DNA of 64,000 bases from Diphasiastrum complanatum (GCA_029204225.1 CM055101.1:46239906-46303905); one strand, 5' to 3'. Positions 10,340 through 23,190 are shown, numbered from the stretch's first letter. Translations and numbers: made by a program. The notes: generated by a model from the sequence alone, not told the origin.

Positions 10340-12611
10340 ATGCTTTAAATGCAACTGCTTGGCTAAAGCATTTCATAGATGTGCACGAAAAAAAATTGCC
10401 TAATTCTTTATATTTTCACTTGCCGGATAATTTTGCAAAATTAGAAATATTTTTGATGTACAAAGAGTTTGCAAAAACAAAAAATGTTCCCTATTTGAGT
10501 TACTCATATTATCTTAGAATTTGGAAAAGAGATTTTGGATTGGTAAAGATTTCCAAAAAATCAGGAATGATGGTATGCTCCACTTGCGAGTTGTTAAAGT
10601 CTACAAAACAACTTGCAAAGACCAATGACGAAAAAGGTAAATATTAATCAAATTTGTCTTTCATTTTAATACTTTCTGTTTTGAAAAAAATTATGTTGCG
10701 GTCTTTTTGAACACCATTATGTTGCAGTCTTTTTGAACATCGTTATGGTATGATCTTTATTTTATTAAATAAGTGAATCATTGTATTTTCAGTGGATGCT
10801 GCAAAAGCTCTTCAATTGCACAGAGATCAACAAACAATTGAAAGACAAAAGTTGGCCAAGCATCGAAAGAAATGTTTGGAATGTCCACAAAAATATCTGG
10901 GACTTGTTATTGATGGCATGGATCAGAAGAAAACAATGTTGCCTCATTTTGTCAGAGTGCCCAAAAATTTGAACAAGGCAGATTTTATCCAAGTTCATCT
11001 CATTGGAGCACTTGTGTTTAATGGCACTTTGGAGTCCAAGGTCTTTTTTAATTATCCCAATGTTCAAAATGATCCAAATTTGACGATCACCATTGTACAT
11101 AAGATAATTTGCGAATTTGGTGAAAATCTTATAGAAATACTTTATATGCAGCTTGACAACACTGCTAGAAAAAATAAAAATCAAACTGTTTCGGCATACT
11201 TGTCTATGCTAGTGGAGAAATTTTTTTTCAAAAAAGTCAAAATAGGATTTTTGTTGGTAGGACATAGCCACGACCAAATTGATCAAATGTTTAGTTGCTT
11301 TTCTAAGAGGTTGAGACGCAAGAAAGCATTTTCATTACCAGTGCTTCAAAGCATTGTTGAGGAATCGTATGTGCCAAAGCCAAACGTGTCATTAATCAGA
11401 CACACATATGATTTTCGTGATTATGTTAAGGCGTCCAACGAAACAGAGCGAATATTAATGATATTAGCTTTCAGCACCAGTTTAAAATCAAATGTAACGA
11501 ATCAAGCATTATACTGTTATGGGGCAAACTATTTTCAAATTCAGTTTCGTGGCTACCTCTTGAAGGAGTTCGATTTTTGCTTAACATTCGATCGACTCAA
11601 ATCAAGCTTGTTGTGTTGTCTCCCTTGAAATCCTTGCTAGAAGAACAAAAGGCGCAAAGAGAACATCGTGAGAATGATCCATTTGTCTCATTAATTTTTT
11701 TGGAATCAAGTATTCAATCAGCTTATTATTTTTTTGATGAGTTTGATTAGCATTGGTGGATGGACTTTTTTGAAGAACAAAAAATCAGTTTGCTCAATCT
11801 CGAACATACATCAACAACTCATTAATTTCATTGGCTTCATAAATTAGGAACATCAACTACGATTGTCGAACCTTCAGATCTTCCTCAAGATAATGATTTC
11901 CTGCAGCTTGTGCAAGGTGAGGAACGCGAAATTTATGTGGGCTCAAGGAAGAATAGGCAAAGTGTAAAAGCTGCAAAAATGAAATGGCGCGGTGATTTGA
12001 ATGAAATCCAAATTGGAATCCATGTTGCACTTCTAGCTTCAGAAAACAATGAAGGACATCCATTTTGGATTGCCAAAGTACTTGGTTTTATTCAAAATAG
12101 CAATCAAACAAAAGTACTACACGTCCATTGGTTGCGCACCACTTCAACGAATGCTTTTTTGGGAAGGGACGAACTCGAAATGTTGCAAGTAGATCCAAAG
12201 GGCAAGAGAAAGAGATTGCCAAAAAATCAACCAAGAGTCGACGATTTGAATTTACAGGATGTAGATGTTTTGGCATTTAATTTTGGATTAACAATGACCA
12301 ATTATCTATGAAAGTCAACAATATCTATATTGAAAGAACGACTTGGATTACTTGAAAAACCATCATCCTCCACTCGTCATCAACAGAGAAAAGCTGATTT
12401 ACAAGGTTTTTTGTCAACATTAGACGCGAATTTTGAGGAAGACATGCCAGTTGACTCTGATGAAGAAGACGGGTCTTCCACTTCATCAACTGAAAACGAG
12501 AGTGTTGAGAATATGTCAAGTTCTGAATTGAAAGGCATCAGTGAAAATTCCTTAGAAGCATTACATATGGGTGATGCAATTTTCTACAAAACATGTAGTT
12601 TTGCATGTTAG
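10340..12611 (+). pseudogene. DUF7869-like protein relic (possible transposon-derived)
   Basis: A plus-strand spliced relic. One exon is 10340-10636 (acceptor TTTCTCCAG, donor GTAAAT); the next starts at 10793 after TATTTTCAG. The first exon has WLKHFIDVHEKKLPNSL and a Cys pair in MVCSTCELLK. The second has VIDGMDQKKTMLPHFVR, IQVHLIGALVFNG, QLDNTARKNKNQT and VGHSHDQIDQMF. Conserved D..D(N)..H..D residues in this order are typical of the DUF7869 family as I know it. A frameshift near 11450 and a TAG near 11748 interrupt it. It then continues with HPFWIAKVLGF and HVHWLRTTST, one in-frame TGA at 12309-12311, and an acidic Ser-rich tail to 12611. The D/D/D-like spacing may reflect an RNase H-fold nuclease; that part is inference. 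Confidence 0.6.
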
Positions 12612-14084
12612 GCATGGAGAATGGCATAGTTATTGCTTTTCTCAATTGCATGAAGATTTCTTTTTCCTAACTTTATGGGTGATCTTCATTTTCCTACAAA
12701 GCATGCAAGTTTGCATGTTACCGGAATTCTCTTTCTTGTCCTCATAATTGTGTGGGGGATAATGTATTAACAATCAAGCTCTAAGAAGTCAACACCTCAG
12801 GTTGACACAGTCTTACTCAAGTAAATCAATTCTGACTCTTTCTGAGACTATCGGCTCTCCTTGAAGAAATGGTTTCTTTTCCATGCCAGCACCTAATGAA
12901 TGTTATTATAGAGTGACATTTCTACCTTTTAGGATCTACGTTGTTGTTGTTGTTACTTCAAGAAAACTATGTTGGTAGTCAATGTACTATTTGCTTTAGG
13001 AATGACTCACATTAATTATCATTGTAAGTAACTTGTTCACTACTCTTGTAAAAGCTTTTCTTGCTGCTGAGCCAAAAAGAGATGGCGAGGCCAAACAAGC
13101 AAAAAATCCCGATTAATGCAACCACTTGAGGTTCTAACCTCTACATATTTCATTGTCAAAAACTAGAAAAACGGAGCCATAATCAAAGACATAAGATTGT
13201 TATAGAAAACAAGGCAAGAAGATCTCCAGCAAGTCGGACCTACTGCCCCAGACCTTGACAAGATCATAGTAAAAAAGAAAAAACCACAATTTATACATTC
13301 CGTAAGGCCTTTCATATACAATTAAGCTTGCATGGATGGCTTTCTTACTTGTCCAATTGTGAAAGTTGTAGGTGGATTTGTTGTTGTTCTGGAAGCTTAT
13401 GTAGAATAAAAGCAACAACTCAAATCTAGTCATGGACTCCTTCCTGCATGCAAAAAGTGTGGATCAGATTTACTATCTTGTTTGGCCACATGCATTCTCG
13501 TCTTGAGAGATAATGGAGAGGAATTCAATGTCCTATTTCTCAAGATAAGAGAAGTCGGTGAACAATATAAGTGTATGCAAGAAGAAGACACCACCGTCTC
13601 CTTGTGAAGAATCTGAGTACGAATCCAACAAAGCCAGCAAGCAAGCTACCTCAGACGATAACAGTGTTGCAGAGTAGAGTATTGAGGCTGTGTATATGAA
13701 CGTAGAAGATAAGATTGGTCTTCAAAGCTAGATGACAGAAGAATAATCTCTATATCATCTATAGCAGTGATTCAAGTCATGATATTATATGGAAGAAGCG
13801 TTTACTGATTTCTGATCAAGGTGGGAGGGCATGACGTCATTCGCACAACAAAGGTCAATCCAAAATGAAGCTGGTCAAGGTTTATACATATGATAGCAGC
13901 CTTTGCGAAGGCATGAATGCGCCACATGTAACAGGATATTCAAGTTTCATCAAACTCTTGATGGACATAGAGAGACCACAAGAAAATGAAACTAGGATGC
14001 TTTGCAAGAACACATGCTAGCAACAAAGGAGATAGCCATGCCTATGCCCACACGCACTGTGATCAAACAAAACAAACTTACCTC
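12612..14084. other. Non-coding stretch
   Basis: I see no gene. Short open frames lack codon-like composition. No LTR ends, tRNA genes or long repeats are apparent up to the start of the dispersed repeat near 14,085. Confidence 0.5.
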
Positions 14085-14665
14085 TTGTGTTACCACCCTA
14101 GGTCGTCTCTCACCCCACTAGTGTCTTGCTACTACGAACACCAAGTCATCTTGCTACTGCAAGCACCACCAGATCGTCTCTCAACTCTCACGCTCTGTTG
14201 GCTTGAACTGGATTTCCAAATAGTTTATTTACTTTCTCTCATCATCATGCACAAATGAGACATTCATTCCTATGCAACTACTTCACATGCTTTCTACAAA
14301 ATTTGTCTCATGCAAACAATTGAGAACAATCGTGCTTTTCATGAGGCGTTGCATGCATTTGTTCCTATGCAACTCATTCACATATTTCTGATTCACATGC
14401 AAGCTACATGCTTTTTGGCAAAAGTTGTGCTTTTCATGACTTCATTGCACATCACTTCCATGCATGCATAGTAACTCAAAGGTTCATGGTGTCTCACAAA
14501 GGTGCAAACCTTACACATAAAGACCATCACAATCTTTTAGCCTTTAACTTTGACTATTTTTCAGGGACCATCACAATCTTTTAGCCTTTAACTTTGACTA
14601 TCTTTCAAAATCCATTGACCAACCTCACCACATAGTATTGCCTTTGCAAGGCAAGGCCAATAAAA
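14085..14665 (+). repeat. Dispersed repeat, copy A
   Basis: This segment is recognisably the same as 61,255-61,890. Shared landmarks in order are CGAACACCAAGTC, CATCATGCACAAATGA, GCATGCATTTGTTC, CTACATGC followed by TTTGGCAAAA, ATTGCACATCACT, ACAAAGGTGCAAACCTTA, AGACCATCACAA and CACATAGTATTGCCTTTGCAA. No coding capacity is visible, so it may be a solo LTR or a non-autonomous element. Boundaries are approximate. Confidence 0.7.
14522..14609 (+). repeat. 44-bp tandem duplication
   Basis: The unit starting GACCATCACAATCTTTTAGC occurs at 14522 and again at 14566, nearly identical. It lies inside dispersed repeat copy A. Copy B near 61.79 kb has a single unit, so the duplication arose after the copies separated. 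Confidence 0.9.
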
Positions 14666-14744
14666 CTTTATTGTTGAATGGCATCTTGCAGCCAATTCGA
14701 AAACTCTAAAATGCATGTACTGGTACAAATGCAAAGTTTGTTTA

Positions 14745-14912
14745 TATAGCATGTGGGAAAAGGGACATAACATAAGCACTCTACAATGCTACAATGCCAC
14801 CAACGTATTCCACCAAACAAACACAAGTTATAGCATGTGGGAAAAGGGACATAACATAAGCACTCTACAATGCTACAATGCCACCAACGTATTCCACCAA
14901 ACAAACACAAGT
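14745..14912 (+). repeat. 84-bp perfect tandem duplication
   Basis: The unit beginning TATAGCATGTGGGAAAAGGG and ending AAACACAAGT is present at 14745-14828 and, identically by eye, at 14829-14912. The lack of divergence indicates a recent event. Confidence 0.97.
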
Positions 14913-15616
14913 TAGATAAAGTTAAAGTCTTGTGCTAAATATTCCTCATTGTATAAATATTCACAAAATATTGACTTTGAATTGTGTCATAGTATATGTC
15001 CAACTTTCAATATATGCACCATAAATAATAGCAATACATATGTATATAGTATATACAAATAGCTATTTGTTGTTATAGAGACTATAAAAATATATATGGT
15101 TTATTTGAAAAGAAGATATTATTTTAGATGTCATTCATATATCTTTCTATGATATTTAGTTACTCAACAAAAAAAAAAATTCCGTAATGCAATAGAGATA
15201 TAGGAGGTATCATCATCAATCCCTCATATAAGTGAAAAACATGCCTAGATTACTTCTTGTATGCTCTGGTGCAACTTTTTGGATTTCTTCACATCCAATA
15301 ATCATTGGTAAGCATGCAATAGATAACAAATTCAAAAAGGCATAAATTCCATGAAATTCTTAACTTAGGGTGCCTTTTAAATTCTAACGTGAAATCATTC
15401 AAACACATGCATAAAAAAAACCAAGCCACTCAAATATCTTATCAAAATGTATCTCATTCTCATAAATCATATGGCATTAAAACTATGTAGCATGATTTGT
15501 GTTGGATTTATCCCTTCTCTCAATAGATCCCATAGTTAATCTAGATTCATTCAGGTTGCACTCCAGCACTGAGCAATAGGTCAAAAATCAGCCATAAGAA
15601 AGGGCATGAGAGAGAG

Positions 15617-15654
<38 letters not shown>

Positions 15655-16902
15655 CATTTCTCATAGCAAATAGGGTAGGAGGTGCACTGGACCTGCTCTC
15701 TTCGATAACTTTCTGAGGTCCTCAAGAGCTGTGAATCACCCACCATTAGATCTCATTCTTAATATAAGGAAAAATCAAAGCCATTCATAAGCAGCTTGTA
15801 GAGCAAGCTATGGTGGATAACCAAAAGGCCCTTCTAGTTAAAAAAAAAAAAGGTTTTTACAACTGAATAACCCAACACTTTTTGTAAAAAACAGTGCATA
15901 GATAAAGTATCATGTCATATGCATAGAACAAAGTCCATGAGAGAGAGAGAGAGAGAGTGGTGTGTGTGTGTGTTGTGTCCACGTGCATAGGTGTGTGGCA
16001 CACATGCACCATTGTTATTGCTTCTACTTGCTCTCAAAATGTCTTCATCAATCTCTCACATAGAATGTGCTCTCAGTTACATTGTTTTCTTGATGGAATG
16101 GTTAGGAAAATAATAGATAGGTGTTGGGCATGCATACATGATCCTATTTGTAATGTTTTGAAAGCATTCTTATTCTTGTTTATGATTGCTTTCAAAATGT
16201 ACTCAATCCTTTGTGGTAAAATGTACTCTCATTGCCCTTGTTTTCTTGGTGGAATGCTTAGGAAAGGACAAGGTTGGATGTGGGCTTCATTCAGATCTAC
16301 ATTGCCTCATCCATTATCCACCTTTTTCTTGTCTTAACTTTCAAAAGGACCAATAAGGCATTGATTCAGTTTAATTATAAGCCATTGAAAGGAGCATCAT
16401 AATCATTGAGTAGGTAGATTTCTTCTCTTGTTGCAAGCCCAAAATAGAAGGAAAAGAATAAGAATTGAAAGCGAGAAAACAAATAAAAGCGAGAAAAGAA
16501 ACTTAGTCTGTCCAGGAACAATCCTGTTGTTGATGAACATACATAACTAAAACTAGATGCTTATCCTGGTAGGAATCTTAAGGAAAATAGCAAAGGTACG
16601 GCATGATTGGTGAATTCAAATAAATGATTACTTTCAAGATATGTAAGTAAAACTTTTCTATGGAAACATAACCATGTTGCAATATCCAAAACTAACAGAT
16701 AACCAGGCATCATCTCAAGTGAAGTACATAACAGGCAGACGTGCTGTATTTTTGCATAAGTAGAGCCTAGTACATGCCTTTTATAAATGATACTTAAGCA
16801 CGGGTTGAACGTACACTGTAAAATCACCCAGTGACAATGTGAACTTCTTCAGACAGCAAAAAGCTGCTATAAGAGCTCCATGGAGAATTTAGAAAAGAAA
16901 CT
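14913..16902. other. Non-coding stretch with short microsatellites
   Basis: It contains (CA)n/(GA)n at 15618-15654, a second (GA)n/(TG)n at 15940-15972, and an old imperfect duplication of about 160 bp (16024-16180 against 16184-16330, sharing TTTTCTTG, TGGAATG and TTAGGAAA). The part next to 16,903 is the probable 3' UTR of the zinc-finger gene. No other gene is supported. Confidence 0.5.
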
Positions 16903-19900
16903 CTATCGCCGGTATCTCGTTGGCCCCCTTGGCCCATGGACATCCCTCTGAAATCTCCTTATCGGAGACCTGCTTCTTTCTCGAAGGTCTGCTCCCCAAC
17001 GAGAGCGTGGGGGTGACAAAGGGCGTCTCTCACCTCTTGGATCGTGGTCCAAGCTTTTATCTTTATGGTGATTTCCCCTTTCCCTTTCCCTAATACCGCT
17101 GCCATAAAAATCACTACTAAATGAAAACTTGTCAAACCTCTCTCGATGTATGGAAGGAGCTTTTTCAAACCTCTGTCTGTCTCTAAAACCATCCTGACCA
17201 TCATGGTACATACCTCTATCTCTATCTCGAAACTCTCTTTCTGGTGGTAAAGTCAAAAATCTATCAGGAACACGACTAGAAAGGCCATGATCAAACTCTT
17301 GTCCCCATGCATTAGGAGGAACATCAAGAAGACCATGATTGTCACCGATCCTTCGGTCAAAATGTGGGTCTCCTACAAAATCAGGTTGTACAGGCCCTTG
17401 AAAATTCCCCAAAGGACCACCAAGTCCGAGGCCAAAAGGAGCCATATCTCTTGGTTTCCGACAATTGTTGCAATGGGTTCTCCTGGAAAAGTTCAGATTT
17501 CCACATCTACAAAAAGTAAGAGAATAACAAACGTCAGAGTTGTTCATTTTGAAAAGACTACAGGCAAAATAATAAATAAGCTCCGCTGCATTTGCACAAA
17601 TATCAAAAACAAAGTAAAAATCGAAATACTTCAAGAATACCTGCAAAGTTCTGAGTAAAAGAATATTTCAGTTCCATGATTTGAGGTTCAAACTGAAATG
17701 CGTATGAAGCTTGACCAGGAGAGACTACATGTATCTAGAAAACATACTGTCAACACAATGAAACAGTTTCAAATCATAGCCCTAATTTAAGACTTACGTT
17801 GGCTCTGAACATATCCAGTCACCTTCCCTGGGTGAAACATTTGGATTATTGCGTCCATGACTGTCCTCTCCAGGTACAAAACCATCTCGACTTCCATAAC
17901 CACGTCCACCAAAGCTTCGTCCAGAATGTGGCATGTCACGTTCAAACCCAGATGAAGACTGCAAACGAGTTGGAAAACGATCTGAATATCTACCTCGACC
18001 TCTACCTCCTCTGTTGACCGCTCTACGTCCACCCTGATGTCGAAGAGTGTCTTCCTCAAATTTGGACATGAATAAATATGGTCTCCTACGACGAGGACTT
18101 AAGCTTAAATGTCCAAACTGAGACTCATTCCTACCTCCACTTTGGCCATAATCTGTTGAATCAGAAAGATAATTCAGTTAGGCAGAACAACATGATACAA
18201 AGAAAAAATTCTCATCCTCATATTACCATGAATGGTGAATTTCAATTCAAAGTTTCAATCAATTCATCAAGCAGAATTATCTAAGTGTTAAGGCATAAAA
18301 GTGCCACTTGCACCTCTTCTCAAACAGAAATCATGATGTTGGTTCATGTCCTGTGAGTATCCGGACCTTCAGAAACAAGAGGTTGGCCACAAACACTATA
18401 TACTGATTTAAAATGGTCATTAAACTGCCCACACACGAAGCAATGCCAAAAAGCACAGTCAAAAGTTCACATTCCCAAAGGTAGAATAGATTTATCATGC
18501 GGCATCTACCAGTACCAATATGTAATTGAACATAAGAACAGCAAATAGCAATTCTTGTGAAATCGCTACTTGAAAGCCCTATCACCAGGTTTTGATTGCA
18601 ATGCAAAACAAACTCCTGTGCTTTCCTCTTCCAGAGCAGAACTGATGTACTCCAGTGTAAGAAAGAATGCCAATTATTCCATTATCCAAGGAAGAATGAC
18701 ATCTTTAAAGAATTCCAATTATTCCATTATCTAAGGAAGAATGGCATCTTTAAAGAATTCCAATTATTCCATTATCTAAGGAAGAATGACGTCTTTAATT
18801 CAGAATTTCCAAAAGCTCCAACGAAGCTGTTGTCAATACTGCACCCAACACTAATGTAAAAGAAGTGCTAGTAATTTAAGCTAATGAATATTCAGGAAAT
18901 TTATCCAGAAATACAACCAAGGGCTCTGATTTTCTGAGGATATTAAATCTGACTTTCCAGTTGTGAGCTACACTGAAGATCTGCAACCTAATGTGACTGT
19001 TGATGCTAACGGTGGTCCTATATGCCAACTACTTTCACAGTTCTTTTTTGTATTTCCATGACCAAAGCCATTCCAAACCACAGATTTACAGCTCCTGAGC
19101 ATCAGAGTGTGATTACCCTCCTATATTAACATGGATGTGACAAAGATCAGGAGCCATGGTTTCAATTTTCAATGAAGTCCAACCATTCTCCCTCCTTTCC
19201 TTGATAGCTTCAAATCAAACACAGAACCTAGAGTTTCTGATTTTTCTGCATAGTTCTTTTTTACATAAATCCCACAATTCTGCCTCCTCTCCTCGATAGC
19301 TTCAAGTCAAACTCAAAACATAGAGTTTCAAATTTTTCTGTTCTCTGGTACTCAGGTGTGTGATCACGAGATTCAATTTTCTCTTCACATTCCTTGAATT
19401 CAAACTAGACAAATGAGATCTAAAGACAGTAGACCTATTAGAAAAGATAGGGTGACGTAGTCTAGTCCCCCCCGTATTACACATACTCAGAATAACAAAG
19501 AAAATCTGTACACCATCATGCCAAGTACCGTCAGTAAAGCAATAGAAGCAAACTTTCCAAAACTGACTCATAAAGTACCAACTTTAAAATGAAATTCCAC
19601 CAAGCCGATCATTTGATACATTGGTAAAGTCTTATGTAGTTTCCAAAATATGCTGATTGGCTAAGGTAACTTAAGCCCTCCAAGGGTCCACGATAGAAAG
19701 CGTTGTCCTCGTGTTCAAATTCTTTAGCTATAAGATATAACATCAAATCCTGGAGCAGCTGCAAGGACTGTGTTAAGCTGCTGTTAAAACCCAACATGGT
19801 GAGCATTGACAAGGTATTCCTGTCCAATTACTACTCTTATGTACTCCAGAGGGCCAGCATGTATCCGCATCAGTTAAAGTTGCCATTCATTGTCGCATTT

Positions 19901-22775
19901 TTCCCCTTAAAGAACATTGGCAGGCCAAAGCATAACAATAGGAGGAAATGCAACAATATTGGTGTATGTAAAAAATTTCCATTTAGCTTCTAGAAAGAAG
20001 TTTATATCAGCAATTTTTCAAGCTGATAATTACTACTTACCCATACCAGACGTGTATGGTTTTCTCAGCAACAAAATTGCTGACAACTAAAACCAGCGCA
20101 TCATACTGCAAAAGAAACAAATCTTCATGATGTCTGCCTCTCTTACAGGTAATGTGGATGCTACAACTTGAGCTGCTTAAAAGATTCAGTAGCTCATAGA
20201 GCTCGTTGCAGTGCAATCTGCAGAACTGAAAGCTTCCATATGATCTAATGCTGGAACTGGAGCTCACATACCCAACAGCAAGTTCAGGAACAAGAACTGA
20301 AACTACTGGCTCAATTTGGTTCACTGTCTTCTATATACAAAAACAAGCCCTTTTGTGATGATTTGCAAATCAAGGTTACAAACGCCATGCAGTTCTCATG
20401 AGTTCTTGTGACAAAATAGCAGAACAAGAACTGAAGAATTTCGAGCCTCTGAACATAATTGTACTGTTATAGCATAATGAGGTAAGCACACACTTGTCAT
20501 CCAAAGAAAGATGGACATATCATGCTATTCTGACAATGAGCTCAACATAGCATGACAGCAAGCCCGAGAATGATCTGGATTCTGATGTCATCCATGGCAC
20601 CACAAAGAGCACTATTGGACATTTCTTTACAAATTTCATTATGGTTCAGGGGAAAGGCTCCACACATGAGGGGTAACATCCATATACCTGATAACAACCC
20701 ATACAACATTGCACATTGAAATTTTGTAGCAATCTAGAAACTGAAATGACCATGTACCATTTGATGAATCAAACTTGTTCTTAATCTTGATCCTGTATGG
20801 CTGCAATATGAAGCCAACCTTGGAACTTTGGCATGTTCACATGTTGAAAGTCCAGCCTTTTCATGAAGTTTCTTATACTATACTCATATCTTTATTAAAG
20901 GTGATAAAATAGTTAAGCAACAAGAAGTATAACAAGGTCAAAGTTTCTGAAGCAAGATGTTACAGTGAAAGATGTCATCTGGACCTTCATGGGGTATACA
21001 CCTAGTAGTGGTTGGCTGATATAGGCTGGCATTTTGACTTCCATTCACAATCACGGCCATCCTTCAATTTGGTCCTTTACATCATCATACTTGGCATAAA
21101 GCTGTCACGATGGGATAATGAGACTGGTGAGGGATGTCTAATACAACACATCTTCACCGAGCACCTTATCTTTAGCTAATCTAAGATCACAGCCACCCTG
21201 ACTCGTACATGGAAAAAAAGTCATGATTATAAACTGTATCAATTTCATCTCAAAGTAAGAAGAAATTTAAACAAGGATCTTTCTCCGTAACATTTAAAAG
21301 ACCAAGGTTTTATTCTAACCAATGAACACGAGAGAAAGCAAACAATCCTGCAATCCTTGCCTTGATATGTTGTGCTCTTGAGCACCACTGCATGAAACAA
21401 AATGACGAGCCACTGCCTGGATTCCTTTAAGAACCCAGTCTCTGAAACTTTCCCACTTTTCCTACCTAAGTCAACACTACTGGTGAAACATTAACCCCAT
21501 GCCTGCGTTTCTTATGGAAAGAATGCAATAGTCACATTATACAGCTGTTACTTTCCATCAGCATATCTTTTCTCGTTGGTATTGTTGGGCTTCTATAAAA
21601 AAATGTCAAACCACACAAAAAAGCTCTGAGTTTCAATTAGAAGCATACTTTTCAGATCTTTTACCAATAAAACATCAACCAAAGTGCACAACGAATATAT
21701 TCCTCTGAGATTTTTTCACAATTGCACGCCAATATATTGCCCACTGGCAACATCGTCATTTGCAATAGAGGAGTCAATCTACTCCTAGCTTGCAAGCTAT
21801 GGTTCTAATTTGGAGCTAATATCTTGATCAAACATACTGATTTGTAGCTACTATCTCATTGATTTAATCTTGAAATAAATTACCAAGTTCCAACTGCACA
21901 CCGTAACCTTTCAACGACTAGCCCAGAACAAATTCACTAAGAATCTCTAAAACCATTGCACTCTAAAGACCCTGAGCACAATCAAGCGAAGGCCAACGTA
22001 TCTTTAGCCTGCCCAGCAAAAAAATTTCTGAAAATCAAGATAACAGGAAAATCAAAATGAAAACCACTTTCAAGGCTACTCTAGGACTTGAAAGGCTTCA
22101 CTCACTACAGATAAAAGGCTAATAACTACAAAACATGCAAAGAAGTCCGCAAAAGGGAAAACTCAGAAGGAACGGCATTTCTGGGATCTAAAATATGGCG
22201 GCTCTTGGATAAATCAGCGGCTGCGACAGTAAAAAGTAGATAATAGATTACACGAATGTACACATTTTGATAATACGCTTTGCACGAATCTCAAGGCACT
22301 AACTACTAGCAACATACAAACGCAAAGTCTTATCTAAAAGTAATCGTAAGCGCTAGCGCCATAACTAGCACACAACTACTTACAGACAGAAATAATATGC
22401 CTCGTTGCAGCCTGAAATGATCTACAGAAAATACACCGACACATTAAATTGAGAAAGACACGAACAATTCCAACCTGCAGTTGCATATCTTTCTTGACGC
22501 TCAGAAAACGCTCCCACGCTGCCATAATCAGGGCCTTCTTCGTCAGATGCTGGACCTGCTCGCACAATGAGGCTGTTTAGATGCACACGCACCTCCCTCT
22601 CGCCTTCACCGCGGCTCTGAACCGGTGCCATTAGGGTCTCATGAGCACGATCTTCATCCCTTTCCTGCTCCATACCACCGTATCCATCATCCCCACCACG
22701 GCCGCTCCCTCTCCGAACATCGCCATTGAAATGCGAACGATCGTCGTGGTAGAATTGGCGATGGCGCTCGCCCAT
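16903..22775 (-). CDS. RanBP2-type zinc-finger, RGG/RS-rich RNA-binding protein
   Basis: A minus-strand gene with three coding exons: 22475-22775, 17798-18152 and 16903-17506, total 1,260 nt, 419 residues. Junctions keep phase: CAG|GTTGGA to CAACAG|AT, and AAC|GTAAGT to TTTTGTAG|AT. The start is the ATG at 22773-22775; the frame is open a little upstream but without ATG. Residues ~5-45 are Arg/Gly/Asp-rich; ~120-150 hold an RGG-type box (VNRGGRGRGRYSDRF). The single RanBP2 finger at 213-234 is split by intron 2: GDWICSEPTCGNLNFSRR with W213, C215, C220, N224, C231 and C234, a single-stranded RNA-binding fold. The C-terminus is Arg/Asp/Glu-rich and ends in an RS segment (RERSRSPIRR). It resembles plant nuclear RNA-binding/splicing-associated zinc-finger proteins. 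No breaks are visible, and I judge it the one functional host gene here. Confidence 0.9.
18153..22474 (-). other. 4.3-kb first coding intron of the zinc-finger gene
   Basis: Bounded by a GTTGGA donor and a CAACAG acceptor. I see no retroelement motifs or long open frames in it apart from a 45-bp tandem repeat. The long size is in keeping with large plant genomes. Alternative or additional small exons inside it cannot be excluded without transcripts. Confidence 0.7.
18670..18798 (+). repeat. 45-bp tandem repeat, about three copies
   Basis: Units starting CCAATTATTCCATTATC occur at 18670, 18715 and 18760 with one to three differences each. They lie within the long intron of the zinc-finger gene. 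Confidence 0.93.
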
Positions 22776-22960
22776 TGCAACGCGATCAAACCCTCTCCAC
22801 AAACCCTAGACGCTCTGGAAACCCTAGTGACTAAGGAAAGGGAAGAAGACCCAAACGGACTTACCCTTTGGATTTAGGGATTGTGACTTTAACTAAAGAC
22901 GGCCAAAGTTCCCGGTCCCCCTTGCCTTAAAGGCACTGCCCGGGTATTTGGCCCTAGCGC
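22776..22960 (-). promoter_or_regulatory. 5' leader/promoter region of the zinc-finger gene with telo-box motifs
   Basis: Just upstream of the start codon the minus strand has two TAGGGTTT motifs (plus-strand AAACCCTA at about 22801 and 22819). These are telo-box/interstitial telomere motifs common in 5' regions of plant housekeeping and ribosomal genes. No clear TATA box was seen. The transcription start is not determinable from sequence alone. Confidence 0.45.
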
Positions 22961-23146
22961 GCTGCCAACGCTCACCAACAACTGTCCACAAAAATTTTGG
23001 TGTGCCTCAAAGTTTTTGATTTTTTTTTGTTTCGAGCATGCGTTAGTGTGGGTTTTTAGGCTCTTTCAGACTTGTGAGCACAAGCAGGTGCGAGCACCAA
23101 ATTTTTGGTGGGCCTCCAAATCCGCACATGCTTATTTTTTCGATAC

Positions 23147-23147
<1 letters not shown>

Positions 23148-23190
<43 letters not shown>

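Noticed and set aside
9036..12611. Bacterial contamination or organellar insertion as the source of the methyltransferase
   Set aside because: GT-AG introns, AT-rich eukaryotic context and linkage to other plant sequences argue against it.
14668..14915. Open frames with a repeated peptide on both strands
   Set aside because: They reflect the perfect 84-bp tandem duplication, with no coding signature.
19302..20324. Short ORFs within intron 1 of the zinc-finger gene as extra genes
   Set aside because: No conserved motif or codon bias, and no splice or start context.
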